Shown one piece after another: positions 47,316 through 59,539 of a stretch of 64,000 nt of DNA. Each line of letters opens with the position of its first letter. The first letter of the stretch is position 1. A program made the position numbers and the translations under genes. This stretch comes from Dipteronia dyeriana (taxonomy: Eukaryota > Streptophyta > Magnoliopsida > Sapindales > Sapindaceae): contig CM065300.1 of NCBI GenBank assembly GCA_032871835.1, positions 3,415,768 to 3,479,767 on the forward strand. The letters run 5' to 3'. The notes below the pieces were generated by a model. It was not told the origin of the DNA. It worked only from the letters and a program-made list of their open reading frames with translations, and did no database searches.

Positions 47316-49055
47316 TGTCCCTCCTTGACCATTAATCCCAAGCGTGAGTGCCCTCTCCTCTATTGTGAGAGTAGTAGTCTGGCTATGCTAGCAGAATCAT
47401 ATATCGCCAGATCCCATTAGTTGTTAACTTAAAAAAAAAAAAAACTTTAGGTGCATTGATTATATTTCAACAAATTTCACCTTTAAATTGTATAAAGATT
47501 GAATGCAAAAACTCAGAAACCATACAAATTTATGCTATGTTTGAGATTGTTGTACTTAAAAATTAATTTGCTTATAGCTTAATTAAAAACATGATTGGCT
47601 TAGAAAAAAAAGTTAACAAATGTTTGGTCAATTAAATTTAAAAAGTGCTTTACTTTTGAATGGGTGGAAAATATGTTTGGTAAAATGACAAAAAATAGAC
47701 ATATATTTAAGCCAGGTCAACTTGGTTAATTTTAAAAAAATAACAAAATAAGTTGGACCGAGTCAACTCTATCTCTTTAGTGGACTGAGTCGACTCGTTC
47801 AAACTTCAACTTAACAACCGGGACTGTTGCTTCAACGTCGATCATCTCTCGCTTCAACGTTAATCGTTACAGAGTTGAATTAGTGGATCAAGCGTGTTCG
47901 CTCAAATCGATCGTCGATTTGATATGAACCCGACTCGACTTCAAACGGGCCGTCGGCACACGCGGATCTCCTTGGTCCGTCGCCATATCTCCTTTAGACT
48001 CGAACTTCGTCGACATCGAACACTGTTCAATTTCTATTTCTATTTTTTGGATTTATTTATTTTTTTAAATTAATTTTCGTTTTTAAAAAAATCATTAATA
48101 AATAGAAAGGTTTTATTGTCATTCTTTTAAAATAGTATGGGTGTTATAGACAATTTAAAGATAGCTTCCTTCCAAAAGCACCCCCTTACTAATTTCTCAA
48201 AAGTTGATTATTTAATAAACAAATTGTAAAATAAGTTGTTTTTGAAAAATTTACTAAATAAATATTACTTCAAAACTTAAGAAATAACACTTATTCCTCA
48301 AATAAAAACAATCCTAAACATTATCCTGATTTTGTTTTTACATGGAAGTTCACATTAGAGAAAGAAATTATCATTGTATGATTGGTAGACTCAAATTCAA
48401 GTTTAAACCTATAAATATATAAGATACTGGTATTTATAAAGATCAGAAGTGTAATTTTTTTACATTTTTTCATACATAACCGGAAGATATGGATATTTAA
48501 CGAAGTCACAGTTATAACAAGACCCTAAATAAATAAATACATATTTGTTTAGGTGTATGATTCCTTATATTTTGTTAACAGCAGTATATATATATATGTA
48601 TATATATTGTGAAAAGTAACGGTATACTTTCTATTTTTTTTTATTGGTATCAACATCACATCAACTATTATATAATTATATGATTTAAGAGATATTATAT
48701 ATTAATCTTATTTAGAAAAAAAATATAAAATCGTGTAAAATATCTAACATTAATTTATATTAAATTAACATCAATAGCTAACGGAGAAAAATTTAATATG
48801 AAATCCGGATGATTTTTGTATATATATATATTTTTATATAGAAAATTTTAAATAAAAATACATCGGTATAAATGTATTCATTCTTTAAATTTGAATCATT
48901 AAATTTATATATTTTGATTTAAAATATATGTATTTAACAAAACCTTTTTCCAATAAATAATAAGTAACTTGATACATTCATACAGGTGATATCAATACAC
49001 TGTTTATATAGGTAAGTATATAGGTGATTAAAATATATAAGTTAAGTCAGTGTTC
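47184..49055. other. AT-rich intergenic DNA with a candidate TIR element
   Basis: Contains a long (AT)n tract (about 47256-47311). At 47533-48322 the left sequence ATGTTTGAGATTGTT resembles the inverted right sequence ATGTTTAGGATTGTT, enclosing about 800 bp that includes a GC-richer core (47755-48000). No target-site duplication was found, so this is tentative. No gene seen. Confidence 0.35.
47256..47311. repeat. (AT)n microsatellite, long
   Basis: About 55 bp of gtatatatat-type sequence, mostly pure TA. Confidence 0.85.
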
Positions 49056-49061
49056 CACGTG
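49056..49061 (+). promoter_or_regulatory. G-box upstream of the serine-rich gene
   Basis: CACGTG, shortly after a TATA-like AAATATATAAG (49031-49041) and about 315 bp before the ATG at 49377. G-boxes bind bZIP/bHLH factors. Use here is inferred. Confidence 0.35.
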
Positions 49062-49376
49062 CTTCTGGGGACTCTCTCCCCAGTCCACTCCCATTACTTG
49101 AATGTCATTTAAAAAAAAATAAAAATTCTTTTCACTCAATTGCACTCTCTGACCGTCTGTTCCCCTCCTTTGTTTTCTTCTTCTTCCCTTCTCTCTCTCA
49201 CAAAAACACACTACATAGAAACGAAAAGACCAGTTTGTGAAAAGCTTCTTTTCCATTCAGTTTCTTTATCTATTTCTTCATTTGGTATTGTCACCCTTGT
49301 GTTGTTGTATTGCATTTGTATATGAGAAAACAAATCAGAAAAACCAGAGCTTGAAGAAGAAGCAGAAGCAGCAAAA

Positions 49377-50813
49377 ATGGGGGTGGGTGTTGTGGGTCTT
49401 GCTAGTGACAGTAATAATAATAATAATAATCAAGAAGACATGGGTGATGGTATGCAGTGTAGTGACCATCCTTATAGAAACAACCCAGGTGGGATCTGTG
49501 CTTTTTGTCTTCAAGAGAAGCTTGGCAAGCTTGTTTCTTCATCTTTTCCTCTACCTATTCGTGCCTCTTCATCTTCTTCATCTTCTCCTTCTTTTAGATC
49601 TGACATTGTTGGTGTTGTTAATGGTGGTGGTGGCGTTTGCAGTGGTGTTAATGGCAATAATGGTGTTAGTTCCTCTGTTTCTTCTTCTTCTTCACTCTCT
49701 CTGTCTCTCTCTGTTCGTCCCACAAAAAGTAGTAGAAGTGTTGTTGATAATGGCGGCAATGATCATCATAATCATCGTCATTATAATCATCAAGAATATT
49801 ACACGAGGCGGGCCAGGATCCCTTTTCTTTTAGCAAAGAAGAAGAAGAAAATCATGGTCACATCATCAGCCTCCACAGATCATCATCATCGTGCGGCTGA
49901 TATTGTTTTCAAGAGAAGCAAGTCCACTACAACCCCACGTGGAGGAGCAACCCACTTCTTGGACGGCGGCGGCGAGGATTTTAGCCCTAGAAAACGTGGT
50001 GGGTTTTGGTCATTTCTCTACCTCTCTTCTTCTTCTTCAAGTTCGACGAGGTCGTCGTCCAACGCCGCTGCTGCTACTTCTTCTACTGCTAAGAGACTCG
50101 AAAATATGTCAACTTTGACGACGACAGTGAATGGGTCTCAGTCCTCTCATGTGAGGTCTTCACTGTCGAAGAAAGCTACTCACGATGCGGTGATAGAAGA
50201 AGACGACGACGACGACAGTCCTCCGAGCACTCAAGCCACCGGTTCTGCTGCTTCGTCTTTTGACCGTAAAGTTTCGAGATCCAGATCTGTTGGGTGTGGA
50301 AGCAGAAGCTTTTCTGGTGATTTCTTTGAGAGAATCTCAACTGGGTTTGGAGATTGTACTCTTAGAAGAGTCGAGTCACAGAGAGAAGGCAAATCGAAAT
50401 CAAACAACATTGGTGGTGCTGGTGCTGGTTCTTCAAACATAAAAGAGAGAGTCAAATGTGGTGGCATTTTTGGTGGGTTTATAATGACTTCTTCATCTTC
50501 TTCATCATCTTCATCCTCTTACTGGGTTTCATCTTCTACTGATGATCATCATAAAAATCATCATTATCCCCATCCCCATCATCAGCACATGAATGGGAAA
50601 TCAACGGCTGGGGTTTCATCAGGATCTTCAGGTGGGGCAGCACTGGCACATGGAAGGAGCAAGAGTTGGGGTTGGGCTTTTGCAAGTCCTATGAGAGCTT
50701 TTACAAAGCAGCCTTCTTCAAATTCAAATAATAAGAACATCAGAGAATCTGCAAATAAAAACACTACCCCAAATTTGGAGGCCATTCCATCATTGTTGTC
50801 TGTCAGAGGTTGA
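49377..50813 (+). CDS. Serine/histidine-rich plant protein of unknown function
   Basis: Intronless, 478 aa. The N terminus has a Cys/His motif, CSDHPYRNNPGGICAFCLQEKLGKL (residues 27-51; in pieces C-x2-H and C-x2-C), which could bind a metal. Long Ser runs, Asn runs, His-rich patches and an acidic run (EEDDDDD) follow. The best conserved-looking block is RSRSVGCGSRSFSGDFFE, then RISTGFGDCTLRRVESQREG (residues about 302-342). A late block is GRSKSWGWAFASPMRAF. I recognise these blocks from uncharacterised plant proteins but know no function. There is no signal peptide or membrane helix. The start is the first ATG after a CT-rich leader and the stop is TGA. The codon-repeat runs (agc/tcn, cat) look slippage-prone. 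Confidence 0.85.
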   Translation: MGVGVVGLASDSNNNNNNQEDMGDGMQCSDHPYRNNPGGICAFCLQEKLGKLVSSSFPLPIRASSSSSSSPSFRSDIVGVVNGGGGVCSGVNGNNGVSSSVSSSSSLSLSLSVRPTKSSRSVVDNGGNDHHNHRHYNHQEYYTRRARIPFLLAKKKKKIMVTSSASTDHHHRAADIVFKRSKSTTTPRGGATHFLDGGGEDFSPRKRGGFWSFLYLSSSSSSSTRSSSNAAAATSSTAKRLENMSTLTTTVNGSQSSHVRSSLSKKATHDAVIEEDDDDDSPPSTQATGSAASSFDRKVSRSRSVGCGSRSFSGDFFERISTGFGDCTLRRVESQREGKSKSNNIGGAGAGSSNIKERVKCGGIFGGFIMTSSSSSSSSSSYWVSSSTDDHHKNHHYPHPHHQHMNGKSTAGVSSGSSGGAALAHGRSKSWGWAFASPMRAFTKQPSSNSNNKNIRESANKNTTPNLEAIPSLLSVRG

Positions 50814-53700
50814 AGAACAAGATCATCATCATCATAAGATTTTAGGAGGGTGTCTTTATAATTTGGGGTATACATTATTATTAAATATTTGGATAATTTA
50901 ATTACCTGTTTAATTATTTCTCTCTTGTGTTTATCATCATCATCGTTTGCTTCTATATCTCTTTTAATTTCATTAATTATCACTGGTACTACACCCTTTT
51001 TTCTGGATTATTTATGTAATTGTTTTGTTTTATGATGATCTCGTCTTAATTTCCACCATTGTAGAGATCAGAAAGAAGAATTAGATCAGGGAGGAGAACT
51101 GAGAAAACACTTTGACTAGTAAATTGTAATGTAATTTGGTGGTTGGTCTGTTTTTGTGATGAAATATTAGTTTTTATGTATTCTTTATTGATCTTTGTAG
51201 TGTTTAATATTTGTAAGAAAATAAACTGATATTTTGTGAGAAATGATTGATAAAAAATTTCACTTTGCACATGCACACACATGTTTGTTGGTGTTAGACA
51301 TGTTGGAAGATCTATATATCCAACATGAATTTTGTTCTTAGTATGAATTAAATATGCAAAAAATAAAAAAACTTGAGAGACTTCTTGTCTGGATATTCAA
51401 ATAAAATAATACTTGAGTGTAATAACATGTTTGTTGAACAGTTGAACCCTAGAAATTACAAAAAGAAAAGCTCTTTTTTTGGGGTGCGAGTAAATTTTCC
51501 TTCCAACCAAACATGGTTCTTATATGGATAGGATCTTTATTGATCACAATTGCAGGTGCAGAGCAGCTAAACAGACTAGCCATTAATGAGTTGGTAGTAG
51601 TTAATTAGTAGCAATTGAAGTTTGAGCAGAGCTTGTGTATTAGCTGTACAGTCTGTCTGTATACAAGGGCTAGTATAAGAGCTGTGAACAGGTTCACTTG
51701 TTTCAGTGCTTTTTTAGTAAGCATCTGCTTCTGCTTCTGCAGATTTAACAACAATTATCTCTAGGTTTTTATACATTACAGCTATATACAGAATATTTAT
51801 TTCTACTGTTTTTTTTTTTAATTTTCAATCCAAGATTTTCTGTCAGTGAAATATAGATGTTGTCCGGTTCAAAGCATGATCTTGATAATAAATTTGGAAC
51901 AAGTTTGATAAATATTCTTACAAGTATATTTAAAATAGAATTTCCCCTGTTGAAAATTAAGTTTGATTTTGACAACTGGTTTAATAACCTAGATTTGTTC
52001 ATTTTTAATAACACTATTGATAGTTCAAAACTTCAAAATAGAATAATTACTATTGAAATTGAAATTTTTAGAAAATCCTCATCTTACTAGGGTTTTTTCA
52101 AGAGAAGATTTTACCCATTCATATGCTATTTACTTAATTTTATAGATTAAAAAGCGGGTTGATGTGGGGCATTTCAATGGAAAAAAAATAATAATTTGGA
52201 AAGGCAAGGTAGAAAAAAAGATCTAAAAATATTAAAGAATGAAAGGGACAGAAGACTATGAGCAAGTACAAAAATACATGGAGACAGGAGAAAAGCTGGA
52301 GTTGGAGGCCACTCTGTTCATTGGCACAGACATTAATTTGTGGACCCATTTACCCTTGCACTTTTTTTTATTTATAAATTTTAAAATTAAATAAAAAAAA
52401 ATCCACAAAGCACAGAAATAGATATGATTTTCTTTTTGCCTTGCTTCCCTCCAACCCTCCCATTTATGTGAAAAGGATACTCAACTTAGATTCTCTTCTC
52501 TTGCATTGGAAATGAGCATTGAGCATTACTACTTCTTTTCACCTTTTTGAAACACAAAAAGGGTTTTTGTTCCCCTTTATGTTAATTTCATTTTCTAACT
52601 TGTATGTTAAGACATTATACTATATAGTGTGGTGCTTTCGATGAAATTTTATATACCTCAGAGAGCTCCTCCGATTGAGACTTGAGAGCTTCTCTGGTGC
52701 ACTGTTTTTGTTTGTATTAAGAAATTTCAGTATAATGTATTTATATCGATATAGATACGTTAAAAGATAAATTTTGATATATAATAAGAATTTGTACCGT
52801 TAAAAAATTTGTTGTCAGGGATGTTATCACGGACTGTCAGTGTTAGAGACCGTTAACGTTAGAAAATCAATAGTAATTCTAGACTCGTGTAGCCAAAAAT
52901 AGTGATTGTAATTACTTACATGACTCCCAAACACAATTCTAAAGTATAAAAGATCTCAAGAAGTCAGAGTTTTGGATGGAATTTAGTTTTATTAGGGTCA
53001 AATTCGAACCAAACTTGTTAAAAGTAGCAAACAAATTATATATGTATGAATAGAATTCCTTAAACACCATTTAAGGTAAAGTTTGATCTAGACAAGTAAT
53101 TGTGAACAAGTTTCTTTATTTTCAGAAAATGAGTTAACTTTAACTGTATCATGAATGTATCTCATTAAATGAATTATTTGATCAAATAAGTTGAATGTGT
53201 CACATCGTGTCCCTTAATTAACAAAAGTCATCTATCAAATAGATTACAATTATTGTCTTAATTTAAAGTAAAAGAAAAAATCGATACTCATATTATACCG
53301 TCTAATATGGTTTGATGGTAAAAGACGTTTATTGAATCTTATAATATCTTATGTTTGAGTTATCGTACCGTATATTTATATTTTCTTTTCATAAGAAAGT
53401 CCGGACATACTAGCCACAACTTAACGAGGGTTTTCGGTGAGGAAATGAAAGCATGAATAGGCATGAATGATCAAGGCTTTATTGGAGTTGCATAGCTTCC
53501 TTAATGATTTGATACTTTCATAGGACCAAAGCTATTATTGAGGTGGTGTAATGAGTGACAATTAACTAATTAGCTTATTAACGTTTGATCAACCTAATCT
53601 CACTTCTATTCAAGATTTTTTCATAAATACAAACCTCACTTGTCACTTTTCACTCAAATCTCTTTGATAACAACTAGAGATCCACTTGATTGGGACCCAT
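50814..53700. other. 3' flank and intergenic DNA, no gene seen
   Basis: Probable 3'UTR of the serine-rich gene near 50814-51100, then AT-rich sequence with no family-like coding region and no pairable element ends. Confidence 0.4.
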
Positions 53701-56700
53701 GCATATATATACAACCGTTTTCATATTCAAAACTTCAAATTAATAATAAAAATGAATGGACTTTTGCTACATTATTGTTAAACGGACCCATGTTAGGTGA
53801 GAAGTTTAAACTTTAAACGTAAATCACATATTACAAATTTCATATAATTTCATACAGGTTCCATGAATCTTGGTGATCACTGATCAGGACTTTTATTTTG
53901 AGTCACTAAAAACTGTATTGTACTTTCATTATTTGATATAGTCCACTGATATATTGAGCCTTGCTTGAACATATATAATTGTAGGGATATGTACAACATT
54001 TTGTTTGAGTTTGGTGTTTCTTCAATAAGAAATTTGTAGCCACTAATTTTGATTGAACAAGAACTTTGAAAGGACATTGAGCTTATCTTATATAATCTTA
54101 ATAATGGTGGGCATTGAAAAATTAGACTTTAGTGTATGTAGTATTATACTATAATCAACAACATTATCATTTTGGGTTCTCCTGATTTCAGACATCTGCA
54201 TTGCCCAGTCATGTTCACTTGCTTTTACTATCACAACCACCCTGATGATAGGAACCTTATTTTCTTTTAAAAAATCTATCGTAATTTGTCAAAATTAACA
54301 AGAATAAGTACGATCCAAATATTTACTTAATTATACGATAACTTCGTTTGTCTGCTCCTTATCAATTTAGTTCATTCATGCATCGACCATATATACCCAT
54401 TTTACAACTCACAATTATTATAATGTTTTTGAAAAGTACTCTTGATATTGTCGGAAAATGCTTTTTAAATAATTTAATTTATGTATTTCTTTCTTTCTTC
54501 CAGCTAGACAATATCTATTGGATATAGATAAAGTTGACGAATTTTGAGTTCTCATTTGATTAATTTTTATTTGAATCCAACGTTGTTTATTTTATGACAT
54601 AAATTGATGGAAAAAAATAATAATCAATATATAGGATATAATAGACATACATATTTTGTGGTGGGACTAAATTTTGAATAAATAATCGATATTTATACGT
54701 AAAATACTATGTTTTATCTTCTAAATTACACAAATTTTGAAATATAATAAGTAGAATATGATTCGAATTCATAGTGTATCATATGAGATTTACTAATAAA
54801 ACGTTCTAATTTTATTTTTTTTGGTTAAAATCCAACAATAGTTAATTGGGTCTAAAAGTTTTTAGGAACTGTCAGATATATTACTACGTGTGGAATCTGT
54901 AAAAACAATTTCAATTATACGATTTAATAAATAAATATAAGAAATAATAAAAAATACGGAACTACTGCTGCTTCTTTAAGAATAGATATACTTGGAGCAC
55001 CCTCCTCTCTCATTTTCTTTCAATCTGTTGCTTTGTGTTTTCATTTTCAGTGACGTATGCGAGTAGAATTAGATCTAGCAGGGAGTCAAGGATGGGCCAA
55101 GGGTGAGCGTGGAGCAATCATGAAGACGCAATATCGAACCAACAAAGACAAGACTTATCGTCGTGACCCGACCTTGGACCGGCCCGACCCGGCCATGTTG
55201 GTCCAATTTTGGACAGATATTTAGCCTCATCAATAAATATACTACCCCAATTATCAACATCTATCCCTACATTGCTGCCCTTGAGATTATAGAATTTGTA
55301 TCTCCTCCTTGTTTTAATGGTCATCAAGTAAAAAGTAAGATCAACTTTTTCTTTTTTATATATACATATATACTTTGAGTAAGTTTTCCCCCTATTGAAA
55401 TCACATTCGAGTGAGATTCGATCTCAAAAGCCGAGCTACTTGTAAAAATAAGCATGCAGCATCCCTCAGGGAAGGAGGAGCGCAGGCCTAGTAAAATCTC
55501 AGAGCCTTGACTGGGAAAACGCACTTTGGGCTTGGGAACTCGTGCCAATAACAAACCCGTACTTGAGACCCATTTGGCTAAAGTGGACAATATTATAATA
55601 TTGGACCGTTTCTCGACAAATTTATATCAAAACCAATTTTGACCGGAAGTAGGGATGATTGTTTTCCAATATAGAGCTCCATCCCCCACGGCCAGGGGGT
55701 GGAGCCCTTCACGGGCTTGGGTGGGCTTTAATCCATCCAAGTTTTTTAAAAATATATTTTGAGTTTGTTTTATTAATCAAAATTTGATTTATAACCTTAA
55801 ACTTGTTATAGTCCAATAAATAAAATTATAAAAAATATTTTAAATTTATTAATGACCAATAAATAAAATTTTATAAAATATGTTCAACTAGTTAAAAACT
55901 TTGTTAAAATAGATCGGGTTAAATGAAAAACAATATAATAAATTTTTTTAAAAAAACTTTTATTATTTCAGCAATCATCATTCGATGTATTCTCAAACCC
56001 CTCACATTTATATTTTTTCATTTTTCTAAATCTCAAACCCTAACTTATCTGAGTCCTCTCAATTTGAAAGTAAATCCCCTTAGCTTTAATCTTTTTTTTT
56101 TTTTTACTTAGAATGAATTTGACTTTAGGTTTTGTATTTTATGATTGTTATTCAATTATTGTATTTTATTTTTGAGATTTAGGTTTTGTATATTAATGTG
56201 TCTTCTTATGGGATAACAAAGTTAGGGAAGAGAAGAAAAATCTTACGAAAACTAAGGTTTATTTATTTATTTTGAAATAACTAAGTTTTATTTTACTTTT
56301 GGGGATTTGAAAAGAAAAATATACATTGAATTTTTTTATTGTGTGTTACCATTATGTATATTCTTGATGTTTTTTATTATTATTATGAAATATGAATTTT
56401 CTCCCGTATCGTTTTGATTTGATTATTACAAATAAAAAATTTAGGATTTTTAAATAAGAAAAAAAAAATTAGATTAGCCCACCCCGATTTTTTTTTCCAG
56501 CTACGCCCCTGCCCACGGCCCCTATAGGGTTTTAGAGGCAAATTTTACCCCTAAATGGGTTTTTGAGGTGAGGGTCCCTATTTTAATTTTTATTTATATC
56601 TAAAGTTTTAATGTTTTTTTAATATATTATAATATTAACATGAGTTATTAGTTAGTACTTAATATATGAGAATTTAATTTGTTTTGACTTTTATTGTGTA

Positions 56701-57640
56701 TTACTCTATAAGAAGTGTTTGGATTTCTTTAAAATAATTATATATTTTATAACAGATATTTTGATTACTTTTTGAATTGAGTATTTGAACCCGATCAAAT
56801 TAGAGATTGGAATGGTTAGATTCCAAACTTCGATTTTAAATTCTCAAAGTAGGAATTAAAAATTGGAACCGAAAATGAAAAGAAATAGAAAATATAGGGT
56901 TTAGGGGTGCCCAAATGGGTTTTGAGGGAGGTGGTGATGTAAATGTTAAGGAATGGGGGTGGGGGTTCCATTGGGCCCCCACACCCATCCTTAACCGGAA
57001 GTGTGGGAGATGTCCCAAGAGGAGGTGACTGTAGTGTACCACATCGCTCCAGAAAGGATAAGGGAATGTCATATAAATTCTCACATAGTAATGACTAATA
57101 TGACGCTGTTAGGGTAGAGCAATCCCATGCCTAAACGAAACGAACTATCTTATTAGTTGGCCGAGTCCCGACTCCCGAGTCGTGACAAAGAAAGTTACCA
57201 TCGAATTTAAAATAGAGAACTTCCATTATTTAAGTTGGTCTTTGAATTTTGGGGAAGAAAAAATCTATGATATAATGTTGGATATGTGTTAAATTTATGT
57301 GTGGCCTAACAACATGTCATCGTATGCACATAAATGTAAGATACATTTGGGGAGAAAAAAAGCTGGGCTCTTTTGGCCTTTTGGGCTTCTGGTTCATACA
57401 CTTCCTAACCCAAAATTCCTTGTTCCAAGTATGCATGGGCTCATTTGTCAAAATATTGTCAGCAATCAAATGGGTTATTATTTATAGATAATAAATTTAG
57501 ATATCTTATTTAGTTTTTTCTTTTCTTTTCTAGAATATATGGATTTAAATATTTAATTAATATATTTTAAGTCAATAAACCCCAGGTATATTCCAATATT
57601 ATTTCATCAGAAAATAGATTTTCTGATGAGAATATAGTCA
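53701..57640. other. Intergenic DNA, no gene seen
   Basis: AT-rich, with a few GC islands of unclear origin at 55160-55200, 55675-55725, 56505-56535 and 56950-57000 (for example ccccatccc and gggtggag runs). They look like fragments of old repeats. No coding region is supported. Confidence 0.4.
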
Positions 57641-57853
57641 TATAATTCAAGAAATATTAAAGTTAAAAACCAAACTATAGTTCTCAACATATAAAAACTC
57701 ATAAAAAACCAGTGATACATACAACAACACACTAAGCTTGAAAATAACTAGTATGATGATCTGATGATGATGTCTCACGGCTAGCAAATTATATAAAAGA
57801 AAACGGATCTGCTGCGGCTGACCACACGATTTGTTTTGAATTTCCACTACTCT

Positions 57854-58399
57854 TTAGACTGTCCTCGTGACCTTGTGATTCAACAACATATTTCGAAGCT
57901 CCACTGGATCAATCTCCACCGCACGATTCTGGGGTCTGTAGTATCCCGTGACAGGATCAGGGGCCCAAGCAGTAGAGGTCCCAGACTCCTCTTTCATGGC
58001 AGCCCTGATCTCCATGATACCACTTCTGGACCCTCCCTTACCAGATACAGACCCTTGTGCTCCAGTAGCCGCATAACCTCTCCTGTTTAAACCACACCAC
58101 CAAATTAAATTATAACACCAGGTTATATATATATAATTCATGGTGTTTATAAAGAAACAATCATCATAAAAAACATGCATGAAATTAAAGTTGATGATAC
58201 AAATATACAATAAGAGATCCAACATATATAGATGCACCCATATGAGATCAAAATCAATTTTTTTATTTAAATTTAAAAAATACTAAATTTGGACAAATTA
58301 TTAGATGGGTGGATAGAGTGATCACCTGAAAACAGAGAGTGAGAGAGCATCAGCAAAAGAAACAACAAGAAGCTTAGCGTTAGAGAGAGAACGAGCCAT
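57854..58399 (-). CDS. SAG21/Lea5-type late embryogenesis abundant protein
   Basis: Small LEA_3-family protein (100 aa). Relatives such as Arabidopsis SAG21 (AtLEA5) are imported into mitochondria and are linked to oxidative stress, senescence and drought responses. Two exons, 58399-58326 and 58082-57854, have a GT-AG junction that splits the Arg codon AG|G. The N terminus MARSLSNAKLLVVSFADALS followed by RRGYAAT looks like a mitochondrial presequence. The second exon carries the family signature WAPDPVTGYYRP and then EIDPVELRNMLLNHK. Ends at TAA. Length and intron position fit the family. No defect seen. Confidence 0.93.
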
Positions 58400-58451
58400 A
58401 TATTTCTTCTAGTCTTTTGTTATTCAATATATATATATAAATATATTGCTA

Positions 58452-58504
58452 ACTGTAGAAGGTGTTCTTCTTTGTTCAATGAAGAAGAAGAAAACTTCTA
58501 CAGT
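58452..58504 (-). promoter_or_regulatory. Inverted repeat in the LEA gene leader
   Basis: actgtagaag (58452-58461) and cttctacagt (58495-58504) are perfect 10-bp inverted arms around 33 nt. Inside, ttcttctt faces gaagaagaag, so the stem can extend. It lies 53-105 bp before the ATG, downstream of a TATA-like CTATTTAAAG (58581-58590, gene strand), so it is probably transcribed as a hairpin in the 5'UTR. Confidence 0.55.
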
Positions 58505-58599
58505 AGCTAAGTATAGAAGCTATAACGCGGCTCGCTCTCGTCACTGGTTGTGGAGGAGTTTTAGGGTTTTTGTTTGTGCCCTTTAAATAGAAGTTTCAA

Positions 58600-59530
58600 G
58601 TCAGCGAAGAGGCGACTGGTTGATTCAATGGGTTGGGCTGGATCCACTAATATATATTTAATATTAATATTTATATTAAAGATTTTATTCATATATTCGT
58701 ATTCTTTAAATACTATATCTATATCTATTTAATTATAAATCGTATATGTTTACACCCTTTGCAAATTATGAATTTAGACCCTCTATTAATCTGATCTTTT
58801 TCCTAACCTCATTTAACCTCAAGGAGTATGAATGTAATTTGCTCTAAAAATAAATTTAATCATAAATTTATAATGAAATCGAAAAGGGTGTAGATATTAC
58901 CACGTATTAATATAATAAGTACATACGTATTTTAATAAAAATATAAATTATAAAAATATTTTAATAGAAATTTATAATCGATTTATTTTTTTGATAGGTA
59001 AGACAAATTAATTTAATTATATATATTTTTATTATAAAAAAAGCAATTGAGTATCATAATATAAAAGAGATGATCCAATAGATAAAGGTGATGTCGATAA
59101 GAATTTTTTATTTATTTAAAATTGATGTGAAAATTTTGATTTTATAATTTTTTTATATAAAACACCAGAAGAACTCTGTTTTTTAAGAGAAGTTTGTTTT
59201 TTCATTCCTATTTTTTTTTTTAATTATGTTTTTCTTTTCTTTCTTTTTTATGGTTTTTTTTGTTTGCCTGTTGAGTTTTCATGTATTTACAACGTGGAGT
59301 ATTGCATTATATTAAAAGATTAATTTTGGTTTTATTTATATTTTCCAATATGCTGAAATTTAAGAATTTAAGAATTTATTATTTATAAATTTTTATAAAT
59401 TTTGAAGTATTAATTGGTTTATTTTAAATTTTAAATATAGATATACTTACTAAAAAATATATATTTATTTTATTTATAGATAGTAATATACGTATCCAAT
59501 CTAGAAATTAAAAAAATGGAAAATATGTGC
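58600..59530. other. AT-rich intergenic DNA, no gene seen
   Basis: Upstream flank of the LEA gene; very AT-rich with no recognisable features. Confidence 0.4.
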
Positions 59531-59539
59531 AAATCTCAT

